From Branchiostoma floridae (lineage: Eukaryota > Chordata > Leptocardii > Amphioxiformes > Branchiostomatidae), in contig NC_049989.1 of NCBI RefSeq assembly GCF_000003815.2, positions 5,234,368 through 5,254,834 on the forward strand: 20,467 nucleotides of DNA, written 5' to 3'. Positions within the stretch are counted from its first letter, which is position 1. Each line of letters begins with the position of its first letter. Under the pieces are notes generated by a model. The model had not been told where the DNA came from, made no database searches, and saw only the letters and a program-made list of their open reading frames with translations. Shown one piece after another: positions 9,051-18,075 of the stretch. Position numbers and translations under genes: made by a program.

Positions 9051-12000
9051 CTGAAAGAAGAAGAAAAACGTGGCTGAAGTATCTTATTGATAGAAAGAAA
9101 TGTTGATGTGGGGGAAAAGGTAATATCCAGGTAGATGTTTGGCTGTTTCTGTTTAGAACCTATATTGATTCAAACAACAGTACAAGGATATATAAATAAA
9201 CAACGAATGAGTACACGCACAGACACACCCACACATCCATATACATATCAACAACAATTGGAACATACATTTACTAGCTCCCCTTTCTAAAATGACGACT
9301 TAATTTTCTGACCATATTTTCTTCTACAAAGGTGATCTTCAATATTTATATGTTACAGAGAATAAACAATTGAATCCCCTTGAAAGAAATCCTTCGGATG
9401 TCATTATCTTGAGGAAAAAGCATAACTCATTTTTACCTTGTCAAGCGACCTCATCATCATTTCGTAGGCCCGGATGCGCTTTCCGCATGCGCAACAGATC
9501 CCATCTTTCCCAAACAACCTGGAAAAATAATCACAACTTAATCAAAACGTGACTAAATACATAAACACGCACAGAACAAGCGGGTTACTAATAAGTATGA
9601 CTCGCGGTGAAAGAACTGTCGAGAGCGAATGGTATCTATGGAGTTCTTCTTAAAAGTTGAATTATAAAGTCACCGTGTGATGTAGCATATACAACGCAAC
9701 ATTATTTTGTACCATTGGACTCGGATCGGCTTTCACTTTTTTTTAGAAGTATTAAAGCTGATTCATTGTTATGCTGTGATCAAAGATCAGTACAATATGA
9801 TAACAATTATGTCACGTATTATCCAACACTGCATGTACATCCGTGAATAACTTCATCAGGTTGGCAATTATTCATATAGTAAGGTTCTTTTAGCACAACC
9901 AGAAAATAACTTACATCCAACGTTTAGGTGTCTGTCAGACACCATCATCATCATCATCAAGTACTAGTAGTTTCCCGTCATTCCACCCTGATGATGGTGT
10001 CTGACAGACACCGAAACGTTGGATATAAGTTATTTTCTTGTTGTGCTAAAAGAACCTTACTATATGACTGCATGTACAGTTCCACCTCTCGTACACGTAC
10101 CTGAGGTAGTCTCTCTTGCAGAGTTTCCTGCCGTATTTACTGTATAGATGTCTGCCCACTTCCCCCAGCCGACACCCACACAGGTCACATGACAGGCAGT
10201 CCTCGTGCCAATACTCGTCCATCGCCTGGTTGGAAAATTCGACATGGGTGAGCAACGACAACGATCGTGACAGGTCAACTCTTTACGGTACGTTCTCCTC
10301 TCCAAGCAGAGGTTGACACTCGGCATTCCAGAGGAACAACTAAATTGCGTCTATCTCCTCAGGTCGTTAGATGATGGTTCTGGCTACGATACAGGACAAT
10401 CCATGCTACATACCTCGACTTGACGCTGTCCGTCCCCATCAAGGCCGCCCAGAAGAAAACAGTTTGTCGTGTATNNNNNNNNNNNNNNNNNNNNNNNNNN
10501 NNNNNNNNNNNNNNNNNNNNNNNNNNNNNNNNNNNNNNNNNNNNNNNNNNNNNNNNNNNNNNNNNNNNNNNNNNGTAAACATACATATACTTATAATACA
10601 ACTAGTATTTACAAACTACACATAAGAAGCACCTGTTTGTCCATTCTCCTACGCAGAGGGACCGCAATCGTGTCGAAACTCGTTGTGCCATTGGTGAACG
10701 AACGTAGGAGGATACTTAACGTCTATCTGACGTACATCCTGGGCGTCTCAGGCGAAGCACACACTGAGAATACTTCCGAATCGACGTTGGCGTAAGTTTG
10801 GATCGGGTCTGTTTCTATCTCTGGCTTACCAATAACTAACGCTAATCAAAAACTAACCTTCTCAGTAGACAATACAGAATAGTCTCTATTAGACTCCATA
10901 GACAACAGGAAAGAATGGTATAAATTGGTCATATAGGCCGATAACATGCCGGATGAGTTACTTCTAATGCATTTAAGTTCACAGGTATTTAATTTTGCGG
11001 TAACGGGAAAAAATGACTATTTTTGTTGGTTTAAAGTTCGCGGTAGTACCATGCACTGTAGTCTCTTACTGCCAAGAAAAAATGTTCGCGGTGGTTTTAA
11101 GTTCGCGGTGAAGCGGCCACCGCGAAAACCGCGAACATTAAACCACCGCGAAAGTTTCTGCATTTACTAGCCAGTCTGAGAGTACAGCATGCGACCTATG
11201 GCGTCTGATAGAGCCTGGTAAGAAAAGACAAAGAGACGCCCTTACCTTGAGGAAGTATCTGTCGGAAATGTTCTTGCTGCAGCCGCCGCACTGCAGCTGG
11301 GCGGGATGGATGTCCAGAACCTCGTTAACGGTCTCCCTGTGGATACAGATAAGGCTGCTGATACGTGCCGCACGGAGTACAAACAACGGGATAGACTAAT
11401 TACGTCATCAGTTGTAGTCTCGGTCACAGGCTAGATGGGATATACGCTCGAACAACAAAAAAACATTGTATCTTTTAAGTTTCGGTCACAGGGTTGGTGG
11501 TAAGACGTAATGAGATACATGTACTATATAAATGGTGAAGTGAAACGAACAATAATCATGGGAATATACTCTTTTAGCCTCTACCACAGGCCGGGTAAGA
11601 CAACTGCTGCTATAACTATAAACAACGCTCCATAGTTTCAGTAACCCACGGCCTAGCGTCTTAAGCTGATTTGTGGGTATGCCAATAAATCTAGTCCATC
11701 AAGTAACCTCTTGACACAACGCTTGCATATATGTTTATCACTAAGAAAGACGGTGACAAATCTGGAAATTGTCATCTCCAGTTCAAGTCAAAGTCTCATT
11801 GGAAGATTTGCACAATTTAAGGTGGAAAGTGTACGATTCTTGTATTTGTGTTTGTGACAGTGTTAACGTTGTTCTTTGAGTCGTTACAACTTCGTCCGAT
11901 AACTGTGTCTTGAATGATTCCTGCTTGAATGGTTTACATAGTGCAACCTGTTATATGAACAAATGCGTACCACTAGTGTAAATAATATTGACTGACAATA

Positions 12001-12630
12001 GTGCAACATTAACAATGCTGAGGGTACCTGCAATTGTATATAATTTCATATAAATGCGCATGAGGTCCTGTCCAATCCTTTTCTATTTCTTTGGTTATGT
12101 GACATGTGCATATATATACATGTAATCTTCGTACAGAGTTTATTTCTGTAGAATAGTAACATTATATGTACCTACAAATCTGCCTTTCGTACAAGTCCTC
12201 TGACATGTCATACTTTGCGACTTCCTGCTAATCCAATCTACTAAGATCCAGGGTGAATCAAACACGTACATGGAACAGATCAATACATATCAAGAGAAAA
12301 AAACAAGCACAAGACGAACAGTCTAAAGAAGTTTCATGCCATGTATATATACTATGTGTAAAACGTAAGTGTCAAAGTAGGCTTGATATTTGCTTCTACT
12401 TCATGACGGCTTAATACCGTTACCCTTGTTAAAAATAGTCCTGGGACAGCTACCTGCACATGTAGATATTCTAGGGGGTCAACAGATACACGTGAAGGTC
12501 CTTAAAACCGCACACAAAATCACGAAAAAGGGGTCGTTAAAATATAATACGACATTAAAAAAATATATACATACTCTAAGTTCTCCTCGTTGCCTCCTCT
12601 CTCCTTTGTTTCGCCCCCTGCTACAGGCAT
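8913..12630 (-). CDS. LMO2: LMO2 / rhombotin-2, LIM-only transcription adaptor (complete)
   Basis: Nuclear bridging protein with no DNA-binding domain. In vertebrates LMO2 links TAL1/E-protein, GATA and LDB1 in blood and endothelial development. Coding exons on the minus strand: 12575-12630, 11246-11336, 10101-10225, 9437-9518, 8913-9050; phases agree, giving 163 residues (human 158). The N-terminus is short and polar ([10 protein letters not shown]...), then EEVxEVL-like residues leading to two LIM domains. LIM1 zinc ligands are C35, C38, H56, C59, C62, C65, C85 and D88; LIM2 ligands are C99, C102, H121, C124, C127, C130, C149 and D152. Segments such as [20 protein letters not shown] are identical to vertebrate LMO2, rather than LMO1/3 or LMO4. 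The start ATG at 12628-12630 has an in-frame TAG upstream. It is convergent with SLC13 and followed by duplicated C-terminal fragments. The second intron holds the N gap. Confidence 0.95.
9437..9518 (-). CDS. LMO2: LMO2 coding exon 4 (start of LIM2)
   Basis: Acceptor TTTTTCCAG|G and donor GACAAG|GTAAAA. Encodes [20 protein letters not shown] and MMRSLDK with the first Cys pair of LIM2. Confidence 0.94.
9872..10067. mobile_element. 196-bp MITE with ~79-bp terminal inverted repeats
   Basis: Arm 9872-9950 and arm 9989-10067 are reverse complements with about three mismatches. Each arm starts TCATATAGTAAGGTTCTTTT and contains the palindrome GTGTCTGTCAGACAC and a CATCATCAT run at the inner end. 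The 38-bp core has no coding capacity. No longer target-site duplication is obvious; a TA-type duplication would be hidden in the palindromic TATA ends. It lies in an LMO2 intron, 33 bases from the donor of coding exon 3. Confidence 0.88.
10101..10225 (-). CDS. LMO2: LMO2 coding exon 3 (body of LIM1)
   Basis: Acceptor TTTTCCAACCAG|GCG and donor CTCAG|GTACGT. Encodes [40 protein letters not shown] and L. Confidence 0.96.
10475..10574. other. Assembly gap (100 N)
   Basis: Exactly 100 N, a conventional placeholder for a gap of unknown size. It lies in the second LMO2 intron. Flanks do not resemble an LMO2 exon and the coding phases join without it. Confidence 0.95.
10575..11084. other. LMO2 intron sequence, no gene seen
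   Basis: A short open stretch at 10640-10795 has no recognised similarity. The motif TCCTACG/CGTAGGA recurs inverted at about 10647 and 10703. GCGGT motifs near 10997 and 11041 probably belong to the element that follows. Confidence 0.4.
11085..11152. repeat. GC-rich inverted repeat (TTCGCGGTGG arms)
   Basis: Arms 11085-11109 and 11128-11152 (TTCGCGGTGGTTT...GTTCGCGGT) pair over 25 bp with a few mismatches around an 18-nt core. Further GCGGT copies occur upstream. It is likely a small inverted-repeat element, about 95 bases from LMO2 coding exon 2. Confidence 0.75.
11246..11336 (-). CDS. LMO2: LMO2 coding exon 2 (start of LIM1)
   Basis: Acceptor TATCCACAG|G and donor CTCAAG|GTAAGG. Encodes [20 protein letters not shown] followed by [10 protein letters not shown], including the first Cys pair of LIM1. 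Confidence 0.95.
11337..12574 (-). other. First intron of LMO2 coding region
   Basis: 1.24 kb between coding exons 1 and 2. It is AT-rich, and no exon, RNA gene or clear repeat was recognised in it. Confidence 0.6.
12575..12630 (-). CDS. LMO2: LMO2 coding exon 1 (start codon)
   Basis: Encodes [18 protein letters not shown] plus two bases of a Glu codon. The donor is TTAGA|GTATGT. Joined to exon 2 it reads [12 protein letters not shown], aligning with the EEPVDEVLQI stretch of vertebrate LMO2. The frame is closed upstream by TAG, with a 6-codon upstream ORF (ATG at 12709-12711) ending at that TAG. Confidence 0.82.
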
Positions 12631-12728
12631 GTTGTCTTCGAAGTTTTCGGCGACGTTTTTCCACTGGTCTCCAACCTGCTCACAGACTCTCTACCTACCC
12701 GCTTCTGGCATTTACCGCACTTCTCTCG

Positions 12729-12866
12729 CCTTTTATATGCCTCTTTGTAATCACGTTAATGAAAGTTTCATTGTCTCCTCCCCGATAACGTGACATTTTG
12801 TGGGCGGGCCCCGGGCACGAGAGCAGACTTCCGCTTCTAAATTTAGATCAACTTCTCCACTTCCGC
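12729..12866 (-). promoter_or_regulatory. LMO2 core promoter: TATA box, GATA, GC box, two ETS sites
   Basis: On the minus strand, TATAAAAGG lies at 12737-12729, about 100 bases before the start codon, which predicts initiation near 12707. Upstream are a GATA motif (12784-12788), a GC box TGGGCGGG (12801-12808) and two identical ETS-type GCGGAAGT sites (12827-12834 and 12859-12866), 32 bp apart. Vertebrate LMO2's proximal promoter is known to be driven by ETS factors, so the arrangement is plausible. Activity is inferred. Confidence 0.6.
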
Positions 12867-12869
12867 TTC

Positions 12870-15360
12870 ATCTAACCTCTGTAAAACAAAGGGAGGAAGA
12901 AGTATGATAATTTCTGTGGCCATGTGGTTTTGGCACAGAGCATGAGCGGTGGAAACCCTTTGTTTTACGGGAACAGTTGTGGTACATACGAACGCTGCAA
13001 GAGCGCTAGCTTTTAATATCACACTTTTTTTGCAACATCTGTATGAATTAGCATGCATGACGGAATATCTTTTCATGAGTTATGCAAGATGACACCATTT
13101 ACAATTGCGAAGTGTCAAATGAAAGGTTATCGTCAATGGGGTGTAATTCTACAACAGAACTCGCAGAGCTTTTTAGTTATTACTTACTCTGGTTTTAATT
13201 GAAATTCTGCGTTAGGAAAAGGTTAATGTGCGGCCGCCTTTATGTGGAAAGTTCAGAACATTTGGGCCCGCCGATCGCGGCATTGTTGGGCAGATTATTT
13301 CCACGCAATTTTTCTCCCCCAGACGTTCCTGTAATGACAGTGCGACTGAAGATGATCGAAATCCAATTTGTTAGAGAGGTTCCAACCTTAATAACACGTC
13401 TGGTTGGATTAACAGTATATGGCCTGTGGCATGACTATGAAACACGAAAAAACGGGAGAAACTTGAATAGAAACATTGGGGAAAATATGGAAGAGTATTA
13501 GAGGGTGTCTCCCACCATTTCAGAGCAATAACGTGACCTGTTCACATAAAGAAACTAACTTGTACAGAACGTACGGGTCTGCTTTCAAGTTGTCATTATG
13601 TCTTGTCACTTTAAACACTCTCGGAATACTAGTAGTTCACTGTATTGAAACTTTGCTGACAGAAGCCTTGAACCATGTTGTCGTTTTGCTAGCGTTCTCT
13701 ATCAAATGATTGTTGTTGAAATCCAGTTGTAATACTTGCCAACAGGGTCTACATGTGTGCTTTATCTAATTATTCGAAAGAGTGTTGACCTTAATATCGA
13801 CGTCATTGTACTTAGTTATACACCTCGACACCCATTAACAGCCATACTCAGCTACACTAAACGTGGCTGAATTGCGCGGTGACTGGGTACGTCATATGAT
13901 CTTGTAAATTGTTCATTAAGATACTGGCATACCATTCAATTCTATCACTCAGGGGAAATTGAGAATCTTAATTTTCTTTGTTCGGGATCGTAGACTGCAG
14001 TTGATAAGACCACTCTAAGGCTCGTGTATCAAGTTTCATATCGGCACACCGGGAGTCGTGCGACCCGCACACAGAGGGGGAGCTTAATGACGTCATTCCC
14101 GGCGAGGACGCGTGTTTCAGATGAAGTCAACGTTTTATACCTTACTTTAAGGGCCAGTCGACCCCCATTCACTCTTTTACTTTACAAATCTGGCAATAAC
14201 AAGTAGCACCCTGCATTGAGCTTAAACCAGTGCAACCAGACGTGGGCAAAGAGACACTTTTTGTCTGAACGGGTTTGTTAAAAATGCGGTTTTATTAAAT
14301 CTTATCAAAAGAACACCAAAATCACCTAAGCTAAAGGCCACTTTATAGTGAGCTGTTAATCTTGAGAACGACACGAGCATCAGCAGAGGATTCAGTACAG
14401 TCAGGGCTTCAACGTTCTGTCTTGGGTACTTCCATCTGTCATATCTTATAAAGGTATCATTCTATTGCCTTTTATTTTGTACCATGTTAACTACCCAGTA
14501 ACGTGACCCTTTGCCAGCCTATACCTTTTTCAGAAGCTAGTTTCCTAAACGTGAGGTTATGTACCTAAGGAAAACTCAGTAATGGTCCTTGTGACGACAT
14601 GAGGTAGTTTAACTTAAGAAAATTACTTATGTTTAAAAGGTACTGGGTACTGGTAGTTCAAAACTTTTCTTCCTTGCAAATTAACAACAGCTTGATGCTA
14701 AATCAGCCTATCTTTAATATCTTTTCATTGCATTAGTTTCACATAATCTAAGATTAGTTATGTGTTGATGTGTAAGTAGTATGCAGTATCTTACACTTTG
14801 CAATATATATAGCAGTGCTTTTGATATCTACTCTGTGACAAATGTTAATAAATAGCAAATTGTGCAATCAAGTCAGCTGAGTCAAGTACATAATGATTGT
14901 ATCATGTTGGTTTAGGGTTGAGTATTCTTGTCTCTGTCTATCGGTCTAGTCTTACACGATAGCTAGTGCTAAGCCACCCATGCCAATATTGCACTGCAAC
15001 CTTGCTGCGACCTAAATCTGATTTGTTTGTGTAAATGCTGACTTTGCAAGTGTCTTGAGGTAGTATTTCTAGCTGTGTGACATGAACAAAAGTCCAAAGC
15101 TACACAGCACAGGTAGCAGACAATAGAATTGCAATTCTGTCAATAGATGTTTAGTAGACCACAAAGACAGCAGCACTAAACTCTAGATCAGTGCATGTAT
15201 TCTGCTCTTACAATTGCCATAACCTGTTTCCCGTTCACCATACATTCCACTGTGATTAAGCATAATAGAAAAATAATCATTATTGAAATAATAAATGGAA
15301 AGCGCTGCAGATTGATCCCTGTGGAAGTGCAGTTGTACCGGTTTTGCACTAGGTGGCGCC
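12870..15360. other. Intergenic DNA between LMO2 5' end and POT1 3' end
   Basis: About 2.5 kb without a recognisable gene. Open stretches such as 13199-13501 show no family motif and no splice context. It includes the upstream regulatory space of LMO2 and any long POT1 3' UTR. A small palindrome AGAATTGCAATTCT lies near 15124. Confidence 0.5.
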
Positions 15361-15368
15361 ATCACAAA

Positions 15369-15720
15369 ATAATACTTGGACATACACAACATAATACTTG
15401 GACATACACAACATAATACTTGGACATACACAAGGTAAATAATACTTGGACTTACACAACATAATACTTGGACATACAAAACATAAATAATACTTGGACA
15501 TACATAACATAAATGATACTTGGACATACACAACATAACACTTGGACATACACAACATAATACTTGGACTTACACAACATAATACTTGGACATACAAAAC
15601 ATAAATAATACTTGGACATACACAACATAAATAATACTTGGACATACACAACATAAATGATACTTGGACATACACAACATAATACTTGGACAAACACAAC
15701 ATAATACTTGGACATACACA
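15369..15720. repeat. 15-copy minisatellite, 22/26-bp units
   Basis: Fifteen copies of a unit like ATACTTGGACATACACAAC followed by ATA or ATAAATA. Units are mostly 22 bp, or 26 bp with an added AAAT. The order of variants repeats (CTTACAC unit, then CATACAAAAC, then ATAAAT units), suggesting a higher-order duplication. It lies 100 bases beyond the POT1 stop, so it may be in its 3' UTR. Confidence 0.95.
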
Positions 15721-15820
15721 AATGTACATCTACATGATTAATTTGGAATCCCAAAATTTCGAAATGACAACTTTATCTTTTCTGCAACAGCGAGTTTTAG
15801 AGCTTTTGTTTCTACAAAGT

Positions 15821-15976
15821 CTACGCTGCTTCCAGTGCGAGTGAGGTGTCAAAGATCTGGTACAGGGCAGGGCCTGAGTCCTTCACGGTGTAGGACATGA
15901 TGCAGCATTCCATCCAGGGTGCAGCTGTCTGACTGGCAGCACCTGGACACAGCTGATGCATGTAATCAGACAGCAC
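15821..15976 (-). CDS. POT1: POT1 last coding exon
   Basis: Acceptor CACTGCAG|GTG; stop TAG at 15821-15823. Encodes VLSDYMHQLCPGAAS, PWMECCIMSYTVKDSG and the end YQIFDTSLALEAA (human CYQIFDTTVAEDVI). Confidence 0.94.
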   Translation of the reverse strand: MLSDYMHQLCPGAASQTAAPWMECCIMSYTVKDSGPALYQIFDTSLALEAA

Positions 15977-18043
15977 CTGCAGTGAGTACAGAAATGTAAA
16001 ACATAATGCTACTTGATAAATCTAGAGGTTGAGTTTTTTAATCATGGCTGTTCATGGCATATACTCTAATCTTTCTTATCATCTATCTCTCGACTAACTG
16101 TTTGACTGCTGGGGCACCACAGACTCAGCCTGGGTACCATCCAATTACTACCGGGCCTGCCTGGTACTCGGGTGACCACAAAAGATCTGGCAACCAGTTT
16201 TCTCCACTGTTCTCGATTTTCTGTTCTTCTTAATGTTTCACTTATTGTCATACCTGCCTACTCTCTGATATTATCCGCCCATCTTTTCCATTACACACTT
16301 CTCTTTCTTCCTCCCTGGACTTACATGCTACTTCAGAAGGTAGGAATCCTTCAGTGCAATATTAGGCCATACATCTAGTACACTATTCTAATGTATTTAT
16401 TCAAAATAAACTATAAAGAGCCTGGGAGTTTTCTTGTTTTATTGACTCCTTGTGTCTGTTGTATATAGCTTCAGGGTGACCGTAATACACTGTACCAGTA
16501 AACCATCGTAAGGAGTAACACATGAGTTTTGCACTCCGGTGGTTGGATCCATTCACACAGTTAGTCTAGATGAACACACAAATAAACAAACCTGTCTATC
16601 CTCCTGTCGTTGGTACAGGTTACATGGTGGCAGGTCTTTGAAAAATACTTCCTGAAATACAGATTAAGTGGCAAACAAAAGACCTTATGAGTGTACTAGG
16701 AACATATCAAATAACACACTACATTATATCAATAAAGCAATATCATCTACATTGCACTTGTTACAATTGTTGTGCAATAAACTTTGACTTGATTCGACTT
16801 ACTCTGCTTCGTCATTCAGTAGATGTAGGCATGCAGCTTTGCAACAACTCAGCTTTTTTTCTCTGCCAGGCACACCAGGTCATCCCTACTAGTACACTTA
16901 TCCTTAAGTGTGTTGTGTTCAATGGGCAGTCTCAGGTTTAACACCTGATTCTCCCACATACAGGGAAGGTAGGGCTAGAACTACACGCATGTACACTACT
17001 GCATGTGTTTACCACTGGTATGCAAATGTTTGTTGATCTCTTCTTTCGTTGATCCACATGTATGTCGTCAATGTGCCGACCACTAAAGACCTACGATGAT
17101 GCAACAAATACCACCAGAATGTAGACCTGTGTTGAAGTGATCTGTACTTACAGCATGCTCCTTCCACATGTGAGCCTCTAGTGACCCTGTCCCATCATCC
17201 AAGATAAACTTAACAACATAAATATACTGCATGGTGGGGACAACAGCACATTCTGTTGTAAAATAAAAAAGAAGTTTTGAATATTCAATTGAGATACTAC
17301 AAAAGCATAAAGTAACAACCTTGATTGAGAAAAAGCTCTTCATAAGTGCTAGAAAGTTTAATACAGTGCAATGATTAGAACCATCTTGGTTCAGTCTAAT
17401 TATTGCACTGTATGAAACTTTCTAGCATTTTCTAAGAACACCTGAAATAATGTGTTCATAATGAAGCAGTTATTGCACATCAAACGATTATGATCCTGAA
17501 GAGGGCAATAGCTAAGGTCGGCTGAACATTTAACTTTCTTTTATTTTAGTTGACAATAGTTCATCTATCTTACTATAATTATGTGATGTAAAAGTTACTG
17601 ATACAGATGTGCTTTAAAATAACATTCATACAACAAACCCTACTTCTTATTCACAAGGATAGTCGTGTGGTAGGTTGTTTTTAAAAATCTAAAAGCTCTT
17701 ACCTGTATTTCTGGACTGTGTTTTCTTACACCAAAGACAGGGAAAACTACTGTGTGAGTGTTGCCTCCCTTCCTTTTGACAATCCTTCTGTTTCAGTGAA
17801 GATGGAATCTCTATACTGTAAGATAGACGGATATCTTAAAATTATGTATAGGTTACACTGTGGGATATATATCTGGTTGGTATTAGATCCACTATGTTGG
17901 ATGATGAAACTTGCAAATTTGAATGTATAAAAGCTTTAATTTCATGACTGTAACAGAATATTATTCCTCAGTTTCAAAGTTGTCTTGATCGGATGTATCA
18001 AACAAAAACACATGCTTATGCATACATACAGACACACATTTTA

Positions 18044-18075
<32 letters not shown>

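Noticed and set aside
10636-10795. Open stretch right of the N gap as an LMO2 exon
   Set aside because: No LIM-like residues, and the flanking LMO2 exons already join in phase.
13199-13501. 100-residue open frame in intergenic DNA
   Set aside because: No recognised motif, no splice or promoter context, and the length is expected by chance in this much sequence.
15369-15720. CRISPR-like array
   Set aside because: The repeats are directly abutting minisatellite units without unique spacers, in a eukaryotic genome.
15183-15754. Open minus-strand frames coding for CMSKYY-type repeats
   Set aside because: They are translations of the 22/26-bp minisatellite, open in more than one frame, with no start context or splice support.
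17703-17815. Alternative frames of this POT1 exon (VVFPVFGVRKHSPEIQ, or YRDSIFTETEG with a stop)
   Set aside because: Their phases do not fit the neighbouring exons or give stops; the frame with CLWC is open and in phase at both junctions.
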